Source: Sulfuritalea sp. (GTDB lineage: Bacteria; Pseudomonadota; Gammaproteobacteria; Burkholderiales; Rhodocyclaceae). From it: DNA of 64,000 bases. The translations under genes were made by a program, and so were the position numbers. Of this stretch, positions 37,707 to 46,133 are shown one piece after another. Where the stretch lies: assembly GCA_016716965.1 (NCBI GenBank), contig JADJUP010000011.1, positions 1 to 64,000 of the forward strand. The letters are read 5' to 3'. The number at the start of each line of letters is the position of its first letter. Position 1 is the stretch's first letter. Below the pieces are notes generated by a model. The model was not told where the DNA came from, made no database searches, and was given only the letters and a program-made list of their open reading frames with translations.

Positions 37707-39321
37707 CGCCGGCTCGCGCAGCGACATACCCGTCGCACCAAGTGCCGGGCGACGGCGCGGCATCCTTGGCATGCGGCGGCCATCCTTGCGCGGCAAAAGC
37801 GCCGCTGCGAAAAATGCGGCGCCCGCCGGACCAGGCGGTTCCGGCGCGCGGAGCAACAATCCCTTTGTCAGTTTCGAGTACCCGAACTCGCTGTTCGGCG
37901 AGATCCTCGACTGGATGCTGGCGCCGCTGCTGTTGCTGTGGCCGATTTCGATTACCGCCACCAACCACGTCGCCGGATTCATCGCCAACCAGCCCTATGA
38001 CCAGCACCTGGCCGAAAATGTGGGCGCCCTCCTGCAGCTGGTGAAGGTCGAGGGCGATCACGTATCGGTCAACCTGCCTGCGCCGGCACGGATACTGCTG
38101 AGCATCGACGAAAAGGACACGCACTACCATCAGGTGGTCGATCCCAATACGCGCGTGGTTCAGGGCAACAAGGAAATTCCCTGGCCGCCGCGACCAGCGA
38201 CGATCGAACCGGGCAAGGTGCTGTTTCGCGACGATCGCATCGACGGCGAAAACGTGCGCATCGCCTACGCGTTCGTTTCCGTCCGCGGCGGCCTGCCGCC
38301 CGCCGTGGTGCAGGTCGCGGAGACCCTGCGCAAGCGCGAGGCGCTTGCATCAAGCATCATTTCCGGCGTCCTGCTGCCGCAATTCGCCATCATTCCGCTG
38401 GCCGTGATCCTGGTCTACATGGGGCTCACGCGCGGCATCGCCCCGCTGCGCCTGCTGCAGGAGCGCATCCACCGTCGGCGACCGTCCGACCTCTCGCCGA
38501 TTCCGGTTACCCGCGTGCCGGACGAGGTGCGCCCGCTGGTGGTGGCCTTCAACCAGATGATGGGCCGCCTCGAAGACAACCTGCAGGCGCAGCAGCGCTT
38601 CATCGCCCAGGCCGCGCACCAGATGCGCACGCCGCTGACCGGGCTCAAGACGCAGACCGAGATCGCGCTGTCGGAAACCGATCCGGCACAGATGCGCCTT
38701 GCCCTGCAACTGATCGCGGAGAGCACGGACCGCGCCGCGCACATGATCAACCAGTTGCTGATGCTGGCGCGCACCGAGGCCAGCCACGAAAAGCTGCACC
38801 AGGTCGTCCCCCTCGACCTCGACGCGCTGGCCCGCGAAGTCACCGGCGAATGGGTGGTGAGGGCGCTGGCCAAGCGCATCGACCTCGGCTTCGAGGACCA
38901 CGGCCGCCCGCTGATGATCAACGGCATACCCCTGTTGCTGCGCGAACTGCTGAACAACCTGGTGGACAACGCCATCAAATACACCCCGCCGGGCGGGCAC
39001 GTCACCGTGCGTGCGCGTGGCTGGCGCAGGGCATTGCTCGAAATCGAGGACGATGGCATCGGCATTCCCGCCGAAGAACGCGAAAGCGTGTTCGAGCGCT
39101 TTTACCGCGTGCTGGGCACCGATGCCGAAGGCAGCGGCCTGGGCCTGCCGATCGCGGCCGAGATCGCCGAACTGCACCAGGCCCAGATCGAGTTGCTGCA
39201 AGGCAGCAGCGACAAGGGATGCCTGTTTCGCGTGAGTTTTCCGCGTCGACCACCCTCCCGCGATGCTGCACCGCGACAGCCGCAAAAGCCCGCCCCCAGC
39301 GGCTTTCCACTTGATTTGTAA
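37693..39321 (+). CDS. sensor histidine kinase, TctE-like
   Basis: This 542-residue kinase has a variable basic N-terminus. A membrane segment (about 73-92), a periplasmic domain of the two-component sensor N-terminal type, a second segment (about 218-240) and a HAMP region follow. The H-box is AAHQMRTPLTGLKTQTEIAL, the N-box LLNNLVDNAIKYTPPGG and the G-box GSGLGLPI. It pairs with the response regulator upstream. TctE-type kinases sense carboxylic acids, which suits the neighbouring symporters. The first 60 residues are low-complexity; a later start is possible. Confidence 0.92.
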   Translation: MAKPDAGSRSDIPVAPSAGRRRGILGMRRPSLRGKSAAAKNAAPAGPGGSGARSNNPFVSFEYPNSLFGEILDWMLAPLLLLWPISITATNHVAGFIANQPYDQHLAENVGALLQLVKVEGDHVSVNLPAPARILLSIDEKDTHYHQVVDPNTRVVQGNKEIPWPPRPATIEPGKVLFRDDRIDGENVRIAYAFVSVRGGLPPAVVQVAETLRKREALASSIISGVLLPQFAIIPLAVILVYMGLTRGIAPLRLLQERIHRRRPSDLSPIPVTRVPDEVRPLVVAFNQMMGRLEDNLQAQQRFIAQAAHQMRTPLTGLKTQTEIALSETDPAQMRLALQLIAESTDRAAHMINQLLMLARTEASHEKLHQVVPLDLDALAREVTGEWVVRALAKRIDLGFEDHGRPLMINGIPLLLRELLNNLVDNAIKYTPPGGHVTVRARGWRRALLEIEDDGIGIPAEERESVFERFYRVLGTDAEGSGLGLPIAAEIAELHQAQIELLQGSSDKGCLFRVSFPRRPPSRDAAPRQPQKPAPSGFPLDL

Positions 39322-39508
39322 GCATTCCGTCAGGAAGAAAGGCCGACAATTGCCCTATCTTGGGGCATTTGGCGCTGGCATAAGCCGTCGGCGATACTGC
39401 TCCGGGATTGCGAAATACGCGCTACACAGGGGGAATCCCGGGGCGCGCCTCAGGAGCGGCGAACCGTCCAGGTTCTCCGTAAAACTATAAAAGAAGGAGG
39501 AATGCCAA

Positions 39509-39772
39509 ATGCAACTCACTGAGAAGCACAAGCAGTACTGGAACATCAACCTGAAGATAAGCTCGGTCCTGCTTGTCGTCTGGTTCGTGGCCACCTTCGT
39601 CATGGGCTGGTACGCCCGCGAACTCAACGAGATCAGCTTCATCGGTCCGTTGGGCTTCTACATGTCGGCACAGGGTTCGCTGATCATCTACGTCGCGATC
39701 ATCGCCTATTACGCCTACTACATGAACAACCTGGACAAGGAATACGGTGTCCACGAAGGGGAGCTCGACTAA
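39509..39772 (+). CDS. DUF4212 symporter small subunit (module 2)
   Basis: This 87-residue protein has two membrane segments and the family signature PLGFYMSAQGSLIIYVAIIAYYAYYMN. It is similar in layout to the module 1 copy but distinct in sequence. AAGGAGG lies upstream of the start. Its TAA overlaps the ATG of the symporter gene (TAATG), so the two are coupled. Confidence 0.92.
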   Translation: MQLTEKHKQYWNINLKISSVLLVVWFVATFVMGWYARELNEISFIGPLGFYMSAQGSLIIYVAIIAYYAYYMNNLDKEYGVHEGELD

Positions 39773-41892
39773 TGGCCGCCGCACAAACCCAATCCCAATT
39801 CGCCGCCAACCTGAAGCGTTACTACAGCTTCTATACCGGCGGCTTCGTTGCCTTCGTCATCCTGGTCGGCATCCTCGAACAACTGGGCGTGCCGAACAAG
39901 ATCCTCGGCTACATCTTCCTGTTCGCCACCATCGCCCTGTATGCCGGCATCGGCTTCATGTCGAAGACGGCCGACGTCGGCGAGTACTACGTCGCCGGCC
40001 GACGCGTGCCTGCCCTGTTCAACGGCATGGCGACCGGCGCCGACTGGATGTCCGCCGCCAGCTTCATCGGCATGGCCGGCACCCTTTACCTGTCCGGCTA
40101 CGACGGCCTCGCCTTCGTGCTGGGCTGGACCGGCGGCTACTGCCTGGTGGCGATCCTGCTGGCGCCCTACCTGCGCAAGTTCGGTCAGTTCACGATTCCG
40201 GACTTCCTCGGCGCGCGCTTCGGCGGCCATCTGCCGCGCCTGATCGGCGTCATTGCCGCCATCACCTGTTCCTTCACCTACGTGATCGCGCAGATCTACG
40301 GCGTCGGCATCATCACCTCGCGCTTCACCGGCCTCGAGTTCCAGGTCGGCGTGTTCGTGGGTCTGGCCGGCATCCTGGTCTGCTCCTTCCTCGGCGGCAT
40401 GAAGGCGGTGACGTGGACCCAGGTGGCGCAGTACATCATCCTGATCGTGGCCTACATGATCCCGGTGGTCTGGCTGTCGGTGAAGCATACCGGCATCCCG
40501 ATTCCGCAGATCTCCGCCTACACCTCGGCCCTGCCGAAGGTGACGGCGCTGGAAGCCGAGTTCAACGACAAGGCCACGCCCAAGGGCGCCAAGGAGGAAT
40601 CGGTACGCGCCATATTTCGTGAGCGTGCTGCCGCCGCCACGGCCAAGCTGGCGGGTCTGGAAAAGGACGGCCCGGCTTTCCTCGCCGCCGAGAAGCAGAA
40701 GCTGACGGACAAGGTCGCGGCCCTCAAGGCCGAGGCCTCACCCGATGCCAAGGCGATCGATGCCGCCGAGAAGGCCGTCAAGGGCTTCCCGGCTGATGCG
40801 GCAGCTGCGAAGACGGCCTGGACTGCCGAGAAGGGTGTCGGCGCTCGCGCCGCGCCGGTCAAGCGGCATGCCGAGGCCTTCGCAGTCAGTGGTGCGACGC
40901 CGGAGGAAATCGAGAAGAAGCGCAGTGTGGCGAAGAAGAACTTCCTCGCCCTGATCATGTGTCTGATGATCGGCACGGCGGCGCTGCCGCACATCCTGAT
41001 GCGCTACTACACCACGCCTTCGGTGCATGAGGCGCGCGTCTCGGTGTTCTGGGGCCTGTTCTTCATCTTCCTGCTCTACTTCACGGCACCGGCCCTGGCC
41101 ATCCTGGCCAAGTACGAGGTGTACAGCAACCTGGTGGGGTCGAGTTTCTCGGCATTGCCGGCCTGGGTCAGCAACTGGTCTGTCGTAGATAAGACGCTGA
41201 TGAACATCGCGGACATCAACAAGGACGGCATCGTGCAGTTGGCGGAAGTCGTCATCGGCGGCGACCTGATCGTGCTGGCAACCCCGGAAATCTCCGGTCT
41301 GCCTTACGTGATCTCCGGCCTTGTTGCTGCTGGCGGTCTGGCTGCCGCGCTGTCTACCGCTGACGGCCTGCTGCTGACCATCGCCAACGCCATGTCGCAC
41401 GACCTCTACTACAAGATGATCGACCCGAACGCCTCGACGGTTCGCCGTATCGCGGTATCGAAGGGTCTGTTGCTCGTGGTGGCCTTGACTGCGGCCTACG
41501 TCACCAGCCTGAAGCCGGGCAATATCCTGTTCCTGGTCGGTGCGGCCTTCTCGCTGGCGGCCTCGGGCTTCTTCCCGGCACTGGTGATGGGCGTGTTCTG
41601 GAAGCGCGCCAACTACCTGGGTGCGGTAATCGGCATGAGCCTGGGTCTGGGCATTTGCGCCTATTACATGTTCCTGACCTATCCGTTCTTCGGTTGCGGT
41701 GCCAGCTGCGTAGCCAACCAGTGGTGGGATATCGCTCCGATCGCCGCCGGCACCTTCGGCATCCCGGCCGGCTTCCTTGGCATCATCATCGGCAGCCTGA
41801 TTTCCCCGGCCCCGAGCAAGGAGATCCAGGAACTGGTCGATCACGTGCGCTATCCGAGCCTGGAAGGCGACATCGACACCAGGGGCGCCTGA
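39772..41892 (+). CDS. sodium:solute symporter family protein (module 2) with large hydrophilic insert
   Basis: This 706-residue VC_2705-type SSS symporter shares the signature GADWMSAASFIGMAGTLYLSG with module 1. It is longer than the family norm because of a hydrophilic Ala/Lys-rich insert at residues 245-387, with coiled-coil character. A second loop holds a canonical EF-hand, Asp481 to Glu492 (DINKDGIVQLAE). It is coupled to the DUF4212 gene by TAATG. A terminator follows at 41946. The substrate is probably a small organic acid; acetate is the precedent in the family. Confidence 0.9.
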   Translation: MAAAQTQSQFAANLKRYYSFYTGGFVAFVILVGILEQLGVPNKILGYIFLFATIALYAGIGFMSKTADVGEYYVAGRRVPALFNGMATGADWMSAASFIGMAGTLYLSGYDGLAFVLGWTGGYCLVAILLAPYLRKFGQFTIPDFLGARFGGHLPRLIGVIAAITCSFTYVIAQIYGVGIITSRFTGLEFQVGVFVGLAGILVCSFLGGMKAVTWTQVAQYIILIVAYMIPVVWLSVKHTGIPIPQISAYTSALPKVTALEAEFNDKATPKGAKEESVRAIFRERAAAATAKLAGLEKDGPAFLAAEKQKLTDKVAALKAEASPDAKAIDAAEKAVKGFPADAAAAKTAWTAEKGVGARAAPVKRHAEAFAVSGATPEEIEKKRSVAKKNFLALIMCLMIGTAALPHILMRYYTTPSVHEARVSVFWGLFFIFLLYFTAPALAILAKYEVYSNLVGSSFSALPAWVSNWSVVDKTLMNIADINKDGIVQLAEVVIGGDLIVLATPEISGLPYVISGLVAAGGLAAALSTADGLLLTIANAMSHDLYYKMIDPNASTVRRIAVSKGLLLVVALTAAYVTSLKPGNILFLVGAAFSLAASGFFPALVMGVFWKRANYLGAVIGMSLGLGICAYYMFLTYPFFGCGASCVANQWWDIAPIAAGTFGIPAGFLGIIIGSLISPAPSKEIQELVDHVRYPSLEGDIDTRGA

Positions 41893-41945
41893 CAAAACAA
41901 TTGGAGGAGGAGGAGGAGGACCCGGGAGCATACCCACCCTCATTC

Positions 41946-41980
41946 AACCGGCCCCCGGGAAACCGCGGGCCGGTTTTTTT
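41946..41980 (+). terminator. intrinsic terminator of symporter module 2
   Basis: AACCGGCCC and GGGCCGGTT form a 9-bp stem, followed by a run of seven T. A further hairpin (GTCCAGCC/GGCTGGAC) lies just beyond at 41983-42003. Confidence 0.8.
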
Positions 41981-42128
41981 ATGTCCAGCCTGGAAGGCTG
42001 GACGGTATCCCCCTGCGGGATATGTCGCGACCGGATCCAGATAGGGATATGCGCCGCCCGGAACTGACGGGCCTGGGTGTCGCCGTACCACCAGCGCCGA
42101 CTCTTGATCGGCGCAGGGATGGATCGAA

Positions 42129-42719
42129 TCAGAAAGGCAGTTCGGGAATGAACTTCATCAGATCAGAACGCTGTGCATCCTGCACCAGCTTCCTCGCCCG
42201 CTTCGGTTCGAATCCGACCAGGCGCTTGACGATCTTCGTCACGTCATCGGGACGGTTGGCATGATGGTAGGCCATGCCCAACTGGTAGAAACCCTCGCCG
42301 CTCATCGGCTGCAGTTCGACCACCTTTTCCAGGGCCTTGACGGCCTCGTCGTGCTGTCCCAGCCGCGCATGGGCCAGGCCCATGCCGTACCACGCCATGT
42401 CCTGCGTCGGCACCAGGCGCACCGCTTCGGTGAACGCGGCAATCGCCTCCTTCGGCTTGCCGGCGTGTTCGCAGACATAGCCGAGGTTGAACCAGTTGGC
42501 GCCGTCGTCCGGCGTCAGTGCCAGGGCGGCCTCGAACCACCTGATCGCCACGTCGTAGTTCTTGCGCTTGGCGGCGATCGCCGCGAGGTGGCGCGCCGAC
42601 TGCACGTCCTGCGGATTGATGCGGAAGGCCGTCAGATAGGCGTCGAAGGCGGCATCCTCACGGCCGAAGAAATGGAACAGCCAGCCGCGGGCATAATGCC
42701 GCCAGTGCTCGAAATTCAT
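42129..42719 (-). CDS. tetratricopeptide repeat protein
   Basis: This 196-residue protein is made of about four or five TPR units, with clear repeats at AIRWFEAALALTPDDGANWFNLGYV and the units that follow. The N-terminus has an aromatic, hydrophobic stretch (HWRHYARGWLFHFFG) that may contact the membrane. It is a scaffold-type protein of unknown partner. The ATG at 42719 (MNFEHW) is preferred over the upstream frame. It diverges from the small membrane protein at 42759. Confidence 0.85.
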   Translation of the reverse strand: MNFEHWRHYARGWLFHFFGREDAAFDAYLTAFRINPQDVQSARHLAAIAAKRKNYDVAIRWFEAALALTPDDGANWFNLGYVCEHAGKPKEAIAAFTEAVRLVPTQDMAWYGMGLAHARLGQHDEAVKALEKVVELQPMSGEGFYQLGMAYHHANRPDDVTKIVKRLVGFEPKRARKLVQDAQRSDLMKFIPELPF

Positions 42720-42758
42720 GACTATGCCAAGAAAAAATAACGGAGACCGAAACATACC

Positions 42759-43064
42759 ATGAGCCACCCTGAACTACTCTTCCTCGGCGTGCTGCGCGCG
42801 CTGGTGGAAGTCGCGATGCTGTTTCTCCTCGGCCAGGGCTTGCTGGCATTGCTCGCGGGTAGCCGGCGCCATGACAATACGATGTACAAGCTGTTCCTGA
42901 TCGTCACCGCGCCGGTGCTGAAGATCGTGCGCAAGGTGACGCCGCCGCAGGTCATCGACCGGCACTTGCCCTTTGTCGCCTTCGCCTTGTTGTTCTGGCT
43001 CTGGATCGGACTCGCCTACCTGAAGAAGCTCTACTGCGACAACAACCTTTTGCAGTGCTTCTGA
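42759..43064 (+). CDS. small membrane protein
   Basis: This 101-residue protein has two long hydrophobic segments (about 7-33 and 71-90), with a basic loop containing KIVRKVTPPQVIDRH between them. The pattern is YggT-like but the match is weak. I do not assign a function. Confidence 0.65.
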   Translation: MSHPELLFLGVLRALVEVAMLFLLGQGLLALLAGSRRHDNTMYKLFLIVTAPVLKIVRKVTPPQVIDRHLPFVAFALLFWLWIGLAYLKKLYCDNNLLQCF

Positions 43065-43091
43065 GAAAGCACCGGACGCCAGAGGCGGCGA

Positions 43092-43700
43092 TCAAGCTCC
43101 GTCGGCCACGCCCAGGCTGATCCGGACCAGTTGCGGAACACTGGTCGCCCCGAGCTTGGCCATCATCCGGGCCTTGTGCACTTCGACGGTGCGCGCGCTG
43201 ATGCCGAGCAGATCGGCGATTTCGCGATTGTGCCGGCCGGCGATGACGAGTTCCATGACTTCGCGCTCGCGCGGGGTCAGTTCGGCAAGCCGGCGAACGA
43301 AACCATCCTGCTGAAGCTGGCTGCGCAGCGTTGCGGTTTGCCGGCCGTAGGCCTCATTGATGGCCTGGATCAGGCGCGCTTCGTCGAGCGGCTTTTCCAG
43401 GAAGTCGATCGCCGCCGCGCGAAACGCCTCCCGTGCCGTGCCGATGTCGCCATGGCCGGTGATGATGACGACCGGGATGGCGCAGCCACGTGTCTGCAGT
43501 TCGCGCTGCAGGCTCAGGCCATCCATGCCTTTCATGCGTATGTCGATGATCAGGCAGCCATGCCAGTCCGCGCGCCAGGCCGCCAGAAAGCTCGCGGCAT
43601 CGGCGAATACGGCGCAACGGAAGCCGTGCAGGCCCAGCATGAGGCCCAGCGCATCCCTTACGGAAGCATCGTCGTCGATGATGAATACGGTATTTTCCAT
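43092..43700 (-). CDS. FixJ-type response regulator
   Basis: This 202-residue regulator has a receiver domain with DDD, phosphoacceptor Asp in CLIIDIRMKGMDG, Thr in VVIITGHGD and Lys in FLEKPLDE. A LuxR-type helix-turn-helix follows (LTPREREVMELVIAGRHNREIA). The FixJ/TtrR subgroup has this layout. The ATG at 43700 lies 4 bp after the kinase stop, so the two form one operon. Confidence 0.92.
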   Translation of the reverse strand: MENTVFIIDDDASVRDALGLMLGLHGFRCAVFADAASFLAAWRADWHGCLIIDIRMKGMDGLSLQRELQTRGCAIPVVIITGHGDIGTAREAFRAAAIDFLEKPLDEARLIQAINEAYGRQTATLRSQLQQDGFVRRLAELTPREREVMELVIAGRHNREIADLLGISARTVEVHKARMMAKLGATSVPQLVRISLGVADGA

Positions 43701-43704
43701 GGAG

Positions 43705-45339
43705 CTACCTGTTTGCCGACGCCACCGGAAGGACCAGCCGGAAGCAGCCACGAGCGCCGAGTTCGACGGAAAGGCTGCCGCCGTGCGCCTCCGCAATCGC
43801 CCGGCTGATGGCCAGGCCAAGGCCGAGGCCTGACGACTTGGTGGACATGAAAGGTTCGAAGATGTTGTCGCGCAAGGTCACCGGCACGCCCTGCCCGCTG
43901 TCGGTGACTTCGATCGCGACCTGGCCGTCCGCCTCGGCGCTGGCGCCCAGCCCGACCCGCGCCTGCCCCGCTGGCAATTCGCCCACGGCTTCGAAGGCAT
44001 TGCTCAGCAAATTGCGCAACACCACTTCGAGTTGCAGCCGATCGGCATTCACCGTCAGGTCGGGCACGTTGCCCAGGACGAAGTCAACCTTCTCCTCCCC
44101 GGCCCTGCCGCGAAAGGATGCCGCCGCCGCGTCCAGCAGTTCGGGCAGGGATACGCGCTCCAGCTGCGTAGCCCCGGTGCGGAAGAAGTCGCGCAGGCGG
44201 CGCACCACCTCGGCGGCACGTCCGGCTTCATCGATCATGCGTTGCACGACCTGGCCCAGTTGCGCCGGATCGGCGCCGCGCTCCAGCAACTGCTTGGTTG
44301 CCGATCCGTAGGCGGCCAGGGCGGTCAGCGGCTGGTTGAGTTCGTGCGCCAGCGCGCCGGCCATCTCGCCGGCCGCCGCCAGGCGTAGCGAGTGGCGCAG
44401 GTCCGTGGCGGCACGGCGCTGTTCGTCAACCGCGACCCCGATCAGGAATCCGACCAGGGCCAGCAGGAAGGCGCGCATTTGCAATTCGAACAGCGAGAGC
44501 TGTTCGGATTGCTGCAGCATGCCGGCAAGCAGCAGCCCGAGCTGCAGCGTCGTGACGCAGAACACCGCGCCGCCCAGGCCTTGCCGCGACGCGGCCCACA
44601 CCAGGGGCAGGAACAGGACGTAGAAATAGCGAAAGTGGGCTTCGGCGCCGGGGACGAAGGCGATCCAGAGACAAAGCACCGTCAGGCCGGAATAGAACAA
44701 GGTTTCCCAGCGCAACAGGATGGTTCGCAGCAACAGGCGGCGTTGCGCGTCCTGCAGCCACCACAGCAGCGGGAATGTGACAAAGATGCCGACTCCGTCA
44801 CCGACCCAGAAACGCACCATCGCGTCCCACCACTCGCCGCCTGAAAGCAGGTCCGCCAGCAGCAATGTCGATACGAAGCACAGGCTGTTCAGCAGCGAAC
44901 CGAGGATGACGATGCTCGACCAGCGCAGCAGGCCGATGCGATCGGCGAACAGGCCGGATTCGGGGCAATGCCGCCGCAAACCCCAGGCCATCAGCGCGTA
45001 TCCGGCGGTCAGGGTGACGCCCAGCCACAAGGTGATGCCCAGGTTGCCCGGAACATTGCGGACCAGGATGTCACTGGCCACGATGGCGACGAACAACGCG
45101 GCGATCGCCGGGCGTCCGCGACGGACCAGAAACAGCAGGCCAAGCGCGGACGCGGGGTTCCACGGCGTCACGTTCAGGTGCCTCAGCGGCAGGATGAAGC
45201 TCGCCCAGTCGAGCAGCACATAAAACGCGACGAAGGCGAGCAGCCATCCGGCAGATTTCGCAGTCTCGGGCGTGCGGTAGGTCAAACAGGATTCCTTTCT
45301 GGTTGCAGCGACATTGTCGCCGATTCGGCGCATCCCCAT
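43705..45339 (-). CDS. MASE1-domain sensor histidine kinase
   Basis: This protein of up to 544 residues has an N-terminal MASE1-like membrane domain of about eight segments. A kinase core follows with H-box AGALAHELNQPLTALAAYGSA, N-box VLRNLLSNAFEAVGE, and G-boxes DSGQGVP and GLGLGLAISRAI. The membrane domain probably senses a signal within or near the bilayer. Its partner is the FixJ-type regulator downstream. The start is open to doubt: 45339 is the longest, but a TTG at 45285 has a good AAGGA site. It diverges from the universal stress protein gene. Confidence 0.9.
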   Translation of the reverse strand: MGMRRIGDNVAATRKESCLTYRTPETAKSAGWLLAFVAFYVLLDWASFILPLRHLNVTPWNPASALGLLFLVRRGRPAIAALFVAIVASDILVRNVPGNLGITLWLGVTLTAGYALMAWGLRRHCPESGLFADRIGLLRWSSIVILGSLLNSLCFVSTLLLADLLSGGEWWDAMVRFWVGDGVGIFVTFPLLWWLQDAQRRLLLRTILLRWETLFYSGLTVLCLWIAFVPGAEAHFRYFYVLFLPLVWAASRQGLGGAVFCVTTLQLGLLLAGMLQQSEQLSLFELQMRAFLLALVGFLIGVAVDEQRRAATDLRHSLRLAAAGEMAGALAHELNQPLTALAAYGSATKQLLERGADPAQLGQVVQRMIDEAGRAAEVVRRLRDFFRTGATQLERVSLPELLDAAAASFRGRAGEEKVDFVLGNVPDLTVNADRLQLEVVLRNLLSNAFEAVGELPAGQARVGLGASAEADGQVAIEVTDSGQGVPVTLRDNIFEPFMSTKSSGLGLGLAISRAIAEAHGGSLSVELGARGCFRLVLPVASANR

Positions 45340-45405
45340 ACCCGGTGCAAGGGGATGCGGGCAAGGCGCGGGATTGTCGCGCCCCGGGCCCTATTGTGGT
45401 TTATA

Positions 45406-45424
45406 TAAGGGTTCCCCTTAGGGG
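45406..45424. promoter_or_regulatory. overlapping palindromes in the kinase/UspA divergent region
   Basis: TAAGGG-TTC-CCCTTA overlaps CCCC-TTA-GGGG. The site lies midway between the divergent kinase operon and the stress protein gene. It may be bound by the FixJ-type regulator. Confidence 0.35.
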
Positions 45425-45471
45425 CTCGCCCGAATTTCCGCGGCGGCGATTCGTCTCTACGATGCGCGCTG

Positions 45472-45969
45472 ATGGAAAACGCCATGGCAGTCACTTCCCA
45501 GCACTCGATTGCAGCGCATCCGCCCCCGATGCGCCGGCTTCTGATTCCGGTGAAGAACGCAAAAAGTGCCGTCAGCGCAGTGATGTACGCCATCCGGTTG
45601 CGAGCCGAGGCGCGCGACGTGGCAGTGTGCCTGTTGCACGTCGAGGAATCGCCGACACAGTGGCAGGCATTGCTTGGCGGAAGCGGCATCCATGGTGCGC
45701 GGCGCTCGCGGGCCGATGCGGTATTCGGCCCGGCGCGGCAGTTGCTGGACGGGCTCGACATCGAGTTCGCCGCCTATGTCCGGTCGGGACCGGTGGTGTT
45801 CACGATCCTGGATGCGGCGGAGGAACTGGAGTGCGACGAGATCGTGGTTCCAGCGCCCGGCTCGGGTCTGTCGCACCTGCTGTCGCGCCATGTGGTGACG
45901 GTGCTGACAGCACGGCAACGATCCGCCCGGCTGGTGGCGGTAACGAAATCCGGTATCGCGGTGCCCTGA
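45472..45969 (+). CDS. universal stress protein family protein
   Basis: This 165-residue protein has the UspA alpha/beta fold, beginning MRRLLIPVKNAKSAVSAVMYAIRLRAE and including the VVPAPGSG segment where ATP-binding members have a GxxG loop. The match is moderate and ATP binding is uncertain. It diverges from the MASE1 kinase operon, with a palindrome between, so that two-component system may control it. A terminator follows at 46014. Confidence 0.78.
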   Translation: MENAMAVTSQHSIAAHPPPMRRLLIPVKNAKSAVSAVMYAIRLRAEARDVAVCLLHVEESPTQWQALLGGSGIHGARRSRADAVFGPARQLLDGLDIEFAAYVRSGPVVFTILDAAEELECDEIVVPAPGSGLSHLLSRHVVTVLTARQRSARLVAVTKSGIAVP

Positions 45970-46013
45970 TCAGGTTGCCGCGAAGGACAAGGTCTCCAGA
46001 GGAGGAGAGGTTA

Positions 46014-46050
46014 GGGCGGATCCGGTGAAAACTGTTTCCGCCCGTTTTTT
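46014..46050 (+). terminator. intrinsic terminator after the stress protein gene
   Basis: GGGCGGA and TCCGCCC form a 7-bp stem, followed by a run of six T (interrupted once by G next to the stem). Confidence 0.75.
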
Positions 46051-46133
46051 CCAGTCGCCCAATCGCCAGAACGCCGGAAAGTCGGCGCCGGCGATACGGT
46101 AATGCGACAACACCAAAAGGAACCCTTCCCCCA

